Positions 1 to 8,106 of a stretch of 64,000 bases of DNA are shown here, piece by piece. Source of the stretch: Treponema sp. (GTDB lineage: Bacteria > Spirochaetota > Spirochaetia > Treponematales > Treponemataceae); the NCBI GenBank assembly GCA_017525605.1, contig JAFXSM010000016.1, positions 1 to 64,000 of the forward strand, read 5' to 3'. Position 1 is the stretch's first letter, and each line of letters starts with the position of its first letter. Made by a program: the position numbers and the translations under genes. The notes beneath the pieces are model-generated. The model was not told the DNA's origin and did not search any database. It worked only from the letters and a program-made list of their open reading frames with translations.

Positions 1-141
1 AAAAAGGATTTAATCGATTACATTGATTATTATAACAATAGACGGATTAAGTTAAAATTAAAAGGACTCAGCCCTGTTGATTACAGAACTAAGTCCTTTA
101 AGTCCGTTAGTTAAAGTGTCCAATAAATGGGGTACACTTCA
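1..141 (+). mobile_element. Right end of an IS3-family (IS150 group) element, 3' end of orfB
   Basis: The first 114 bases are open and encode the last 37 residues of an IS3-type transposase, with the familiar segment [20 protein letters not shown] before the stop codon at 112-114. Just after the stop, 117-141 reads like the right terminal repeat of the IS150 group: its reverse complement begins TGAAGTGTACCCCATTTATT and continues GGAC, close to the known IS150 end. The DDE catalytic part lies outside the window, so activity cannot be judged. The identification of family and end is from remembered IS150 consensus and not from a search. Confidence 0.85.
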
Positions 142-187
142 AACCTGAAAAATGGCGGATCCGTCTTTTTTTTTCGCATTTTCCTAC

Positions 188-224
188 AATTCCTATTGAC
201 TAAGTAGGAATTAAGAATTAAAAC
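188..224 (+). promoter_or_regulatory. Promoter with operator-like dyad upstream of the amino-acid binding protein
   Basis: A perfect 8-bp inverted repeat, AATTCCTA (188-195) and TAGGAATT (205-212), encloses the sequence TTGACTAAG. TTGACT (196-201) is a good -35 hexamer, and 17 bases later TAAAAC (219-224) is a weak -10. A repressor bound to the dyad would cover the -35. The dyad resembles, from memory, operators of Rrf2-type cysteine regulators (CymR), but that assignment is inference. Confidence 0.5.
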
Positions 225-260
225 ATTCTCATAAGACTAAAACAAACAGGAGAAAATGAT

Positions 261-1091
261 ATGAAAAAGGCACTAGTAAAAACACTTGCGGTTGCGGCAC
301 TCGCCCTCGCGGCATTCTCGGCGTTCGCGAAACCAAAGACGAGGACGGTCGCTCAAATCAAGAAGTCAAAGACAATCAACATCGCGGTATTCAGCGACAA
401 GAAGCCTTTCGGCTATGTTGACGAGAACGGCCTGTACCAGGGCTACGACGTCTATTTCGCAGAGCGCATCGCGAAGGATTTGGGCGTGAAGGTGAAATAC
501 GTTCCGGTGGAGCCGGCGCAGAGGGTCGAAGTTCTCACGACAGGAAAAGTGGACATCGTTCTCGCGAATTTCACGGTCACGAAGGAGCGCGCCGAGAAGG
601 TGGACTTCGCCCTTCCCTACATGAAAGTCGCGCTCGGTGTCGTCTCGAACGAGAAGGACCCGATAAACATGATTGAAGACCTGAACGGAAAGACGCTCAT
701 CATCGCCAAGGGAACCACGGCGGAGACATTCTTCACAGAAAAATACCCGAACGTGAAGCTCCTCAAATTCGACCAGTACGCCGACGCATACAACGCGCTC
801 CTCGACGGAAGGGGCGCCGCGCTCTCGACCGACAACACGGAAGTCCTCGCATGGGCCTTGGAGAACAAGGGATTCCTGGTCGGAAGCGGCGTCACTTCGC
901 TCGGCAACCTCGACACAATCGCGCCCGCCGTCGCCAAGGGCAACAAGGACCTCTTGAACTGGCTCAACAGCGAAATCGAAAAGCTCGGCAAGGAGAATTT
1001 CTTCCACGCCGACTACGAAGCGACCCTGCGCGAGGTCTACGGAAAAGACTCTGACGCCGACAGCCTCGTGGTAGAGGGCGGAAAGCTCTAA
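261..1091 (+). CDS. Periplasmic amino-acid-binding protein of an ABC transporter (SBP family 3)
   Basis: A 276-residue exported protein that should capture an amino acid for an ABC importer. Residues 1-23 are a signal peptide ending in SAFA; there is no lipobox. Residues about 38-262 form a complete family 3 binding domain, with the typical start NIAVFSDKKPFGYVDENG, the segment VEVLTTGKVDIVLANFTVT (ligand pocket) and NGKTLIIAKGTTAE. The overall look is closest to the cystine/glutamate binding proteins (FliY, PEB1, CjaA types), so a sulfur amino acid ligand is possible but not proven. Ribosome site AGGAGA lies 6-10 bases before the ATG. No permease or ATPase gene is adjacent: the upstream side is an IS end and the downstream side is the defence island, so it is expressed as a single gene between its own promoter and terminator. 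Confidence 0.9.
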   Translation: MKKALVKTLAVAALALAAFSAFAKPKTRTVAQIKKSKTINIAVFSDKKPFGYVDENGLYQGYDVYFAERIAKDLGVKVKYVPVEPAQRVEVLTTGKVDIVLANFTVTKERAEKVDFALPYMKVALGVVSNEKDPINMIEDLNGKTLIIAKGTTAETFFTEKYPNVKLLKFDQYADAYNALLDGRGAALSTDNTEVLAWALENKGFLVGSGVTSLGNLDTIAPAVAKGNKDLLNWLNSEIEKLGKENFFHADYEATLREVYGKDSDADSLVVEGGKL

Positions 1092-1118
1092 CAAACTGAC
1101 AAGCGGACAAGGAGACTG

Positions 1119-1149
1119 GCGCACCTTTTGGAGAGGTGCGCTTTTTTTT
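1119..1149 (+). terminator. Rho-independent terminator of the binding-protein gene
   Basis: Stem GCGCACCT (1119-1126) pairs with AGGTGCGC (1134-1141) across a 7-base loop and is followed by eight T. It sits 28 bases after the stop codon. Confidence 0.9.
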
Positions 1150-1406
1150 GTGTGTGGGGGGGGAGATTTTTTTTGGCGAAATTTCTTGTTTTAAGTTCCG
1201 CAACTTAGGCATTCTCGTTGCCTACATTGTCCAAGCTCTTTTTTGCAGCCTGATATTCTGGAGATCCGTAAGCGCAAATTGTTATCTTTTAACAGAACAA
1301 GAGAATTGTAATACGCATTGAACAGTTCGCGAAAAGCATTTGGTGTTTGCCTGAAATCTGGACCAACTGCCATGGATTAGTTTTAGGTTAGACATAAAGG
1401 AATTCC
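1150..1406 (-). pseudogene. AT-rich stretch with a small decayed reading frame
   Basis: Marks the left edge of the AT-rich island. A G8 run (1157-1164) and a T8 run follow the terminator. On the minus strand 1373-1191 is open for 60 codons from an ATG; its first ~35 codons look coding (FRQTPNAFRELFNAYYNSLV) while the end is rich in odd Cys/Arg residues. A second minus frame ending near 1210 reads more naturally (YGSPEYQAAKKSLDNVGNEN, then a stop), which suggests one frameshift inside a former gene. I do not recognise the family. Confidence 0.3.
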
Positions 1407-2242
1407 TTACAACTTTTCATAATAAGCCTTAATCTTTGCGGCCATCAGTTTTCTTCGTTCTGCCAGGAACTTTTCATAATCCTTAAATGTCCAGTTCTTA
1501 ATTTCAATAGGAATACAGTTATCAGCAAGATTTTTTTTGATTGCTTCTTCTGATTTGAGATTACCGATATGGTATTCCCCTGTTTTGCATTGTTCAAAGA
1601 CTTTTGTAAAATATTTACAAGGTTCATCTTTGCCTACTGCAATGTTTGTAGGCGTATCAAGATAGGTAAAGTTTGCAACCTGATTATATTTTGATTTGTC
1701 GTTGATTCCGTTATCAATCAAATATTGTTTTGGGAAGATATGATGTACATCGCCCATTGTTGTTATGAGATTTGAAAATTTTGAACCTTCGTTGAATAAG
1801 GAATCACTGCTTTCTCTGCAGGAAGCAGCCCAGAACACACAAAGATATGGACTGTTTACAGAAGAAGTTTCAAGGTTCTGTACGAGTTCAACATTCCAGA
1901 AAGTATCAGATAAAGTTTTTCTACTTCTTCAAGCCATGGCAAAAATCCTTTTTCTTTGATTCGGCGTAAATCCAAATCCATTGCAGATTCAGGAGATGAA
2001 ATATAACGGCCAGTCAAAGTGCTCATTACATACCAGCGCTGAACATAATTTTTTACTTTTGTTTTATCGATTGAAGAATCTTTCAACAGTCGTAAATAAA
2101 GCGTGTATGCAAAATCCAACGTTATATCTGATGTAATAAGTTTCTTAGAGATAAAACCAGCATCTTTGATTGCAAGAACGAACTGTTTGAAGTTGTATTC
2201 GTTCATGTAATCAAGAACACCGTTAGAAAGATTATTGAAATT
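1407..2242 (-). pseudogene. Decayed GmrSD/DUF262-DUF1524-type restriction endonuclease (C-terminal half)
   Basis: Two minus-strand frames together match the C-terminal half of a DUF262-family (GmrSD-like, modification-dependent type IV) restriction protein. The first frame (2242 to about 1920) carries the helical middle region, including YVQRWYVMSTLTGRYISSPE. The second (about 1920 to 1407) continues as SDTFWNVELVQNLETSSVNS and contains the HNH-type motif GDVHHIFPKQYL typical of the DUF1524 nuclease part. The two join only if a single frameshift is assumed near 1910-1930, where there is a run of five T on the plus strand. An in-frame stop lies at 2243-2245 and the whole N-terminal DUF262 (ParB-like NTPase) domain is absent, so the gene is both truncated and frameshifted. 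It lies 8 bases beyond the end of the STAND nuclease gene. Confidence 0.8.
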
Positions 2243-2250
2243 TCATATAT

Positions 2251-5200
2251 TTATCTAGAAAAAGTTTTTCTTTTTGATTGAACAATTTTGCCATCTTCTC
2301 TCAAATATGCAATTTGAGAATATGATGGTAAATATCTTTCTGCCTTAAAATCAAAAACATTGGTTATTTGTTTTTCTCCTAATAAAGACCACATTATTGT
2401 ATAATCGGATTTTTTTATAAAATTTAAAATCTTTTCTTTATCTCCCATCAAGGCATTTTGTCTTTTTTGTGATTCGCCGTCATCAAAAAAAACTAATTCT
2501 CCTGTTGAATCATAAAAATAACTTTCATTTTCTTTCAGTCTTAATTTCATTTTTTGTACAAATAATTGACAAGGTTTCAAAATATCTAAAGTTTCATCTA
2601 ATGAATAATCAGATGATGATTCATATCTATATTCTATTGAAGTTGGAATTACAGAAACATTGGGAATACCTCGAATTTCAGCTTCCTCGCAATAGCCTTC
2701 TTCATTCATATAATAATTATACGCATCTGAATCATAGAATTCCCGACTATAAACATTATGAAACTCTGATGGTTCAGGAAGCCATCTTCCATTGAAGTTT
2801 TGATTCTTTAATTCTTCAAACAGACTTTGAATATCTGCTTTCTTTACCAAGAAAGATTGTATCCACATCCATATTTCCTTATCTTTTGAATCAGAATTAA
2901 AGTTTCCAGTTTCATTATCTATTTTTTTGAAATGTTTAAATAAACAAATGTATTTACCGCTTTTTTCCAGAATTAATTCTTTTATTTGAGGTAGATCTGA
3001 TCCATCATGAAGCCAATCTTGGAAATTAGACTGTTGATTAAAACAAATATCATATAGATTGGCTCTAACTTCATTTACTACTTTTAATCCCAAAGTTGGA
3101 TCTATATTGCGTATAGAATTCTCAAACGAACCTTGATATAGTCTCGGTTTTCCATGAAATATATTAGGATAGTATGAAACATTATCTGCTAATCTTGCAA
3201 GAATTTCATATAAAGCAATCCACTGATATTTTTTACCGATTCTTTCTTGAAGTTTGTTATCTCGTGCTCTGCCAGATCCAATTTGTTTGTCAAAATCATC
3301 AAATCGTTCTGCTGTCCAGCCATATTTCTCAAAAATCCATTTTACAGCCAAATTACTTAATAAATTTTCATCAATTTCTTTCCAATTACTTACACAATAT
3401 CCAAAAATATATCTACCAAAATCTCCATAATATCCCGTTTCCCTCCCATATTCTGTTATCATAGAACTTCGTATGAGTTTCTCTCCAGTAAAAGTATTAT
3501 AATTATTATCAATTTCATCATTTGAAGGAAAGTCTCTTAAAAACTCACTATGATAAGGGGGAAGGCATTTCTTTATATCAATATTTAAAGGGATAGATTT
3601 CATCAATAAAATTTGTATGCTTTGTTTTGCATAATCCCGCAGCAATATATTTGCATAAACATCATTTTTATCAAAAACAGATTTATATATATACTCTCCA
3701 AGTTCTTTGCCTTTTTCAAAAGTTTCTGAGCGTGTAAGCACTCCATAACATACTGCAAACAAACGTTCATAAATATATGGATCATTTACTCCTTCAAATT
3801 TTTTGAGTAAAGAAAGAAGAATGCTCATATGATTAGTTAGTAATTTTATTAGGCACTTTGTTGTTATATCTCGAAGTTTTCTGTTAGAAACTGATAATAG
3901 CCATGATAACGAAATTGAATATAAGAATAGATTATTATCAGAAAAAGATTGATTATTAGAAATAATATTATTTATAAAACCAGAAATGGAAGAATCTTCT
4001 TCATAATAGTATTCACTTGGCGAACATACAGTTATTGACCAAAAATAATCACGTTCAGCCATAGAAAGTGGAAACAAAATGTCAAACAAATAATTAGCAT
4101 TAAATGGACAATTCTTTTTTGTTAATAATTCAAAGATTTTCTCAAAAAAAATTATACGATTATCTAAAACATTTAATTTGTCCTTTATCCAATTTAATAA
4201 CATGGTATTGTTCGGATAAATGCTTCTCCACTTCAATGAATCAAGATAATCTCTTAAAATATTATTTTGAACAGATATTGGAAAATATTCTAATAATTCT
4301 GAATTAAAGTCATCTGCAAAACAAATAATAAGAGCTTCAAGAAGTCCTTTATGGTATACATCATAAATATATGTATTATTTTCATCAGATAAAAAAACTC
4401 TTAAATCATTTCCTGTGAACTCATCCAAAATACAATGAGCTTGAGCATAGTCTAAAAAACGTTCATAAGCCAATAAGAAGACTTCCTCTTTGTTCTTATA
4501 TCCATAAATATCTTTTACAATAATATTTTCCGAAAGTAAATCATCAATAAAATTTCCCGTAATTGAAAATTCATCTCGAACTCTACGATTCAGCATTCTT
4601 ATTTCTGCAAGATTTAAATATCCCCGTTTTTTTTCTAATGTAATTTTAGCAAATTCCTTTATGAAGAAATCAACGGCATTTCCTAAATTACTATAGTCAT
4701 TTTTAGAAGATAATGTTGTGTTAATATAATTTGTATAGTCAGAAAAAATTTTCGACAAAGAAATATCAATAATGTTTTCTTCATCAAGATTTCTATTTTG
4801 ATATGTTTTACAAAAAAGTGTTAGAAATAATGGATTTGAAAATTCGGGATTCAAAATAGGCGTAGAAATAACGTTAATTTTATAGTAATCAAAAAAGATT
4901 TTTATAGCCTCATCTTGTTGTAATGAAAAGCCATCAATAGAAGTTTGTGACAATGTATCTTTCAATATATCAATCTGTTCTTTAAACACTTCTAAATATG
5001 TTGAACGAACCGATAAAATAAGTCCTAAATGTTCATATTGAGAAACTTTATTGACAAAATTTGCAAAATGACTAGTCCATATTTTCTTTCCATTTCCCTC
5101 ATTAATTGCATCAATTATAATTAGAACACGCTGATTTGATTGAACTCCCAAACAATTTAAACCTTCAAGAATATCTGAAAAAGAATTTTGGATGTCCAAT

Positions 5201-6342
5201 ATATTTAAAATTTGTTGTTCTGGAGATTCGTCTGTTGTAAAAGTTTGTCCCAAAAACAAAAGGGACTTTAGATTTTTTTCTTTTCTTTGTTCTAGAATGG
5301 AAGCCAATGCATGAGACTTTCCCATACCCCAACTTCCATGAACTAAGAGATATGGTTTTTCATATAATGAACCAGGATTTTCGTTTAAGAACTTTTCCAT
5401 TAAATAGAGTTTTGATAATAAATCTTCATTTTTTTCGAAAAAATCATAAAAATTATTTTTACCTTCAAATCTTTTCTTTCTCAATTCTTCGGAAATTTCT
5501 AATAATTTAATTGAAAGATTCTTTATGTTTTGAAGTTCTTTTTTAGTGTCAATATGTGAATACTCTACACAAAAGTTATGCCACAAAGAATTCAGTGAAA
5601 CTATAAATGTGGAATATTTTTGGTTGTTGAAGTTTGTTAGTTCAGCTAAAAGTGATGATACATCATTATATAGATTGTTCAATGTATCATAAAAACCTTC
5701 ATCGCGATCAATCCAATGTAGAACTTCATAAAATGGAACCTTAATATTTATATCCTTAAAATATCTAGGACCTAGATTTTTTATCATTCTTGAATTAAAT
5801 TCATCAATGAATTTGTCTGACAAAAATGATTTATCAAACCAAAAATTCATAAATGAGGCATACTCAGAATTTTGCAATATCAGTATTAATTCTGAACTAC
5901 CCCAATAACTGAATTCTACATTCATTCCTCTTTTTTCACATTCAGAAGTCCATTCCTTTACGTAATCATTCCATTTTTCAAAAGCAGATTTTGTATTTTT
6001 CCCTTTTCGTTTGTTCCTTGCATCTGGCAAATCATATGGAAAACAAACAATATATTTTCTTAATTTTTTATGTGTCTCTATTGCTGTTTGTACAGAAGAA
6101 TTTATTTCATTCCATTGAGATGTTGAAAAAGTATCTGTAAAAAATTTTGCTTGCCAAGCGATTTCAGACTCATCATTTAAAATCAAGTAACATTCAATGC
6201 CACCATCAGGCCTGCCTTTTCTAATAAACTGTTTTTTATTCTCATATTTTTGTTTTGCTGCTAATTGACAAATAAATTCTTCAAATCCATCTTGCTGAGA
6301 GCCATTTATACTACGAATATTATGCCAATCAAGATTTATCAT
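2251..6342 (-). CDS. Large STAND-type NTPase with N-terminal PD-(D/E)XK nuclease (Avs-like defence protein)
   Basis: A 1363-residue protein with the architecture of Avs anti-phage sensors. Residues about 15-70 hold an Mrr-like nuclease core: E21, then GRPDGGIE (D46) and AWQAK (Q64, K66). Residues about 330-450 hold a STAND/NACHT-like P-loop: Walker A GSWGMGKS (336-343), Walker B LIIIDAINE (about 407-415) and the sensor-like SVRSTY (444-449). The remaining ~900 residues are a long helical region without recognised motifs; in Avs proteins this part binds a viral protein and triggers the nuclease. By family analogy it degrades DNA after sensing infection; the Avs4-like subtype (Mrr nuclease) is my best guess. 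The ATG is 2 bases beyond the hsdS stop and its ribosome site AGGAGA lies inside hsdS, so the two are translated together. Composition is very AT-rich, unlike the native genes. Confidence 0.8.
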   Translation of the reverse strand: MINLDWHNIRSINGSQQDGFEEFICQLAAKQKYENKKQFIRKGRPDGGIECYLILNDESEIAWQAKFFTDTFSTSQWNEINSSVQTAIETHKKLRKYIVCFPYDLPDARNKRKGKNTKSAFEKWNDYVKEWTSECEKRGMNVEFSYWGSSELILILQNSEYASFMNFWFDKSFLSDKFIDEFNSRMIKNLGPRYFKDINIKVPFYEVLHWIDRDEGFYDTLNNLYNDVSSLLAELTNFNNQKYSTFIVSLNSLWHNFCVEYSHIDTKKELQNIKNLSIKLLEISEELRKKRFEGKNNFYDFFEKNEDLLSKLYLMEKFLNENPGSLYEKPYLLVHGSWGMGKSHALASILEQRKEKNLKSLLFLGQTFTTDESPEQQILNILDIQNSFSDILEGLNCLGVQSNQRVLIIIDAINEGNGKKIWTSHFANFVNKVSQYEHLGLILSVRSTYLEVFKEQIDILKDTLSQTSIDGFSLQQDEAIKIFFDYYKINVISTPILNPEFSNPLFLTLFCKTYQNRNLDEENIIDISLSKIFSDYTNYINTTLSSKNDYSNLGNAVDFFIKEFAKITLEKKRGYLNLAEIRMLNRRVRDEFSITGNFIDDLLSENIIVKDIYGYKNKEEVFLLAYERFLDYAQAHCILDEFTGNDLRVFLSDENNTYIYDVYHKGLLEALIICFADDFNSELLEYFPISVQNNILRDYLDSLKWRSIYPNNTMLLNWIKDKLNVLDNRIIFFEKIFELLTKKNCPFNANYLFDILFPLSMAERDYFWSITVCSPSEYYYEEDSSISGFINNIISNNQSFSDNNLFLYSISLSWLLSVSNRKLRDITTKCLIKLLTNHMSILLSLLKKFEGVNDPYIYERLFAVCYGVLTRSETFEKGKELGEYIYKSVFDKNDVYANILLRDYAKQSIQILLMKSIPLNIDIKKCLPPYHSEFLRDFPSNDEIDNNYNTFTGEKLIRSSMITEYGRETGYYGDFGRYIFGYCVSNWKEIDENLLSNLAVKWIFEKYGWTAERFDDFDKQIGSGRARDNKLQERIGKKYQWIALYEILARLADNVSYYPNIFHGKPRLYQGSFENSIRNIDPTLGLKVVNEVRANLYDICFNQQSNFQDWLHDGSDLPQIKELILEKSGKYICLFKHFKKIDNETGNFNSDSKDKEIWMWIQSFLVKKADIQSLFEELKNQNFNGRWLPEPSEFHNVYSREFYDSDAYNYYMNEEGYCEEAEIRGIPNVSVIPTSIEYRYESSSDYSLDETLDILKPCQLFVQKMKLRLKENESYFYDSTGELVFFDDGESQKRQNALMGDKEKILNFIKKSDYTIMWSLLGEKQITNVFDFKAERYLPSYSQIAYLREDGKIVQSKRKTFSR

Positions 6343-6344
6343 TT

Positions 6345-7556
6345 TTACAACTCTCCTCTAAACGCTCTTGCCAATATTGATTTTTTTAGCAGGGCGATTT
6401 GGTCTAGGACGGTTTGGGCGGCTTCTTTGGCGTGGGATTCTTTTTCCAAAACGGTGTCGAGGAAATTGACAATTGACAGTTGATAATTGAGAGGGGGCAG
6501 TTTTATAGGAAAACTGGCGATAATTTTTCCGCTCAAATTTAATTGATTACCACCTACTGATTGTTCACGAATCTGCCAATAATTACACATAAAATAATAG
6601 AATAAGAATCGATTATTTAATTTTTCGTTTGGTTGAAGGACGCAAACAGCCTGATTTGTTGCTGTCGGAATTTTTATTATTGCAGCTTTTCCGCGAGTTA
6701 CGCCCATTCCATACATGGCAACAACGACAGATTCAGCTGGAAATATTTTTGCAGAACTGTTTTCTACACCTTCATTTGTAATTCTTTCTTCAACATCATA
6801 AATGTCGTTCCAATCAATTTCACCAGTTTTCAACCATGGAATATCACCATTTTCATAATACTCGGGATGACTTTTTGAAGGAGTTCCACCAGAACCTAAT
6901 CTGCAACATTTTCCAATCGTAGTATCTTCCCAATCCTCAATTTTCAATTCTTCATTATCAATTCTCAATTGTCCGGTGAAGGCTTTGTGCAGGATGGCGG
7001 CTTTGCGAGTTTCGAAGCTGTCCAGCACTACCTGTGCTTTTTTCTGAGCTTGGTCTAGTTTTGCGAACATTGTTTCTATGCGGTTTACGATGCGCTGTTG
7101 TTCGGCGAGTGTTGGAAGGAGAGGAATTATAACCGGTAATAATGACTGTCTTGTTATTTGAGGTTGTGCAGAACCTGTTATAACTTTATTAAAATTCACT
7201 TCACTCTGAAAAATATATGCCAGATATTTTAAATCTAAATTTTCATCTTTAGGATTTATAACCATTGCATTTCCATTAATCCATGAAAATGGCTCAGAGA
7301 TATTTACAGCTCCACAAGTTGCTCCTCTACAAGTGATTAATAACTGTGCCTTTTCATGATTATATTTATCATATCTTCCTATAACACCATTTGCTCCATA
7401 TACAAGATATTTTCCATCATCAATAAGCTCTTTTGTCGAAATGGTTTTAGGCTGATACATATCACATGTATTACCTAAAGTTTTCCATCTCCACCCTTCC
7501 GGCAGTTCATACGGTGCTTCTATTTCTGTCTGTTCTATCTCAGCTTTCTTTGCCAT
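6345..7556 (-). CDS. hsdS: Type I restriction-modification specificity subunit HsdS
   Basis: A full-length 403-residue HsdS. Two target-recognition domains are visible: about 18-140 (start ELPEGWRWKTLG, then NGNAMVINP and FQSEVNFNKVITGSAQPQIT) and about 210-350 (IGKCCRLGSGGTPSK, TNQAVCVLQP, SVGGNQLNLSGKII). The conserved helices follow each, with LAEQQRIVNRIETMFAKLDQ centrally and LDQIALLKKSILARAFRGEL at the C-terminus. It should direct methylation and cleavage by HsdM/HsdR, but hsdM survives only as a 3' stump and no hsdR is in the window, so it may be an orphan or serve a complex encoded elsewhere. Ribosome site AGGAG precedes the ATG. Linkers after each domain carry AATTnnCAATT-type DNA repeats. 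Confidence 0.92.
   Translation of the reverse strand: MAKKAEIEQTEIEAPYELPEGWRWKTLGNTCDMYQPKTISTKELIDDGKYLVYGANGVIGRYDKYNHEKAQLLITCRGATCGAVNISEPFSWINGNAMVINPKDENLDLKYLAYIFQSEVNFNKVITGSAQPQITRQSLLPVIIPLLPTLAEQQRIVNRIETMFAKLDQAQKKAQVVLDSFETRKAAILHKAFTGQLRIDNEELKIEDWEDTTIGKCCRLGSGGTPSKSHPEYYENGDIPWLKTGEIDWNDIYDVEERITNEGVENSSAKIFPAESVVVAMYGMGVTRGKAAIIKIPTATNQAVCVLQPNEKLNNRFLFYYFMCNYWQIREQSVGGNQLNLSGKIIASFPIKLPPLNYQLSIVNFLDTVLEKESHAKEAAQTVLDQIALLKKSILARAFRGEL
6464..6492. repeat. AATT-rich short repeat inside hsdS, C-terminal linker
   Basis: The plus strand reads as overlapping units of the type AATTGACAATTGACAGTTGAT followed by AATTGAG. It encodes the linker LNYQLSIVN. A related run lies at 6931-6972 after the first recognition domain. 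Such units look like an expanded simple repeat tolerated in a protein linker. Confidence 0.55.
6931..6972. repeat. AATT-rich short repeat inside hsdS, central linker
   Basis: Units of the form CAATTTTCAATTCTTCATT and CAATTCTCAATTG encode the acidic linker RIDNEELKIEDWED between the two halves of HsdS. Same sequence type as at 6464-6492. Confidence 0.55.
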
Positions 7557-7566
7557 TACATTACTC

Positions 7567-7743
7567 CTAAAAAGTTATGGATTTTGCGTTAGCAAAATCG
7601 AATCCGTGTGGCAAATCGGGGGCGTTGCGGGGGTGTCCCCCGCTGGAAGGGGTAGCGAGCAACGAAGTGCGAGCGAGGGGAAGGCTTTCCCCTCCTTTAT
7701 TAGTGTCCGAAACAAGTTCGGAATGACGTGTGTTCTTTGCCAT
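7567..7743 (-). repeat. Dispersed-repeat-like insertion before hsdS with a duplicated start sequence
   Basis: The segment is GC-richer than the island around it and contains phrases typical of dispersed genomic repeats (GTCATTCCGAACTTGTTTCG; GGGGTGTCCCCC). On the minus strand it forms a 58-codon frame that begins with ATGGCAAAGAA behind the ribosome site GGAGAAGG; hsdS itself also begins ATGGCAAAGAA at 7556. The frame has no protein-like features. The simplest reading is an insertion into the original hsdS start region with duplication of about 12 bases. Whether the 58-residue peptide is made is unknown. Confidence 0.5.
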
Positions 7744-7755
7744 TTACCTTCTCCG

Positions 7756-7836
7756 TTATGCCCAATAAGGAATGTACTTTTTATTTTTACGAGAATTACT
7801 TTCCGGGTCAAATTCTTTTAATTCAATATCTGTCAT
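7756..7836 (-). pseudogene. 26-codon remnant between hsdM stump and hsdS
   Basis: An ATG behind GGAG opens a short frame, beginning MTDIELKEFDPESNSRKNKK and ending after PYWA. It lies just after the hsdM stop. It could be the start of a gene that was cut by the repeat insertion at 7743; family not recognised. Confidence 0.35.
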
Positions 7837-7863
7837 ATACACTCCAGTCAAATAAAACTACAG

Positions 7864-8106
7864 CTATTTTACCTTCTCTAGTTCGTTTACTACATCACGA
7901 ATCAAATCGGCGGCCATTTCCAGCTGGTCTATACAGTCCTGTGCGCTTTCGATTGGGTCGGGAAGGTCTTCGTAGTCCAGGATGCTTTCGTCGCGGATAA
8001 GACCCAGGTCAAGGCTGTTTCCTTTGGCGGCAATCTGGTCGCGGGTAAAGCAGTTCCAGCGTTCGTCTTTAATTGAGCTGCGGTCGCTGGCTTCTATTCT
8101 CAAGAA
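7864..8106 (-). pseudogene. hsdM: 3' stump of type I methyltransferase gene hsdM
   Basis: The last ~78 codons match the C-terminus of HsdM: KDERWNCFTRDQIAAKGNSL, then the conserved LDYEDLPDPIE and a helical tail. The N-terminal and SAM-binding parts are missing; instead the frame runs into the end of rloB near 8106, so rloAB has replaced the 5' part of hsdM. This explains the position of the orphan hsdS downstream. Confidence 0.85.

Noticed and set aside
366-1124. 252-codon minus-strand frame opposite the amino-acid-binding protein
   Set aside because: The plus-strand protein has a signal peptide, ribosome site and family motifs; the minus frame has none.
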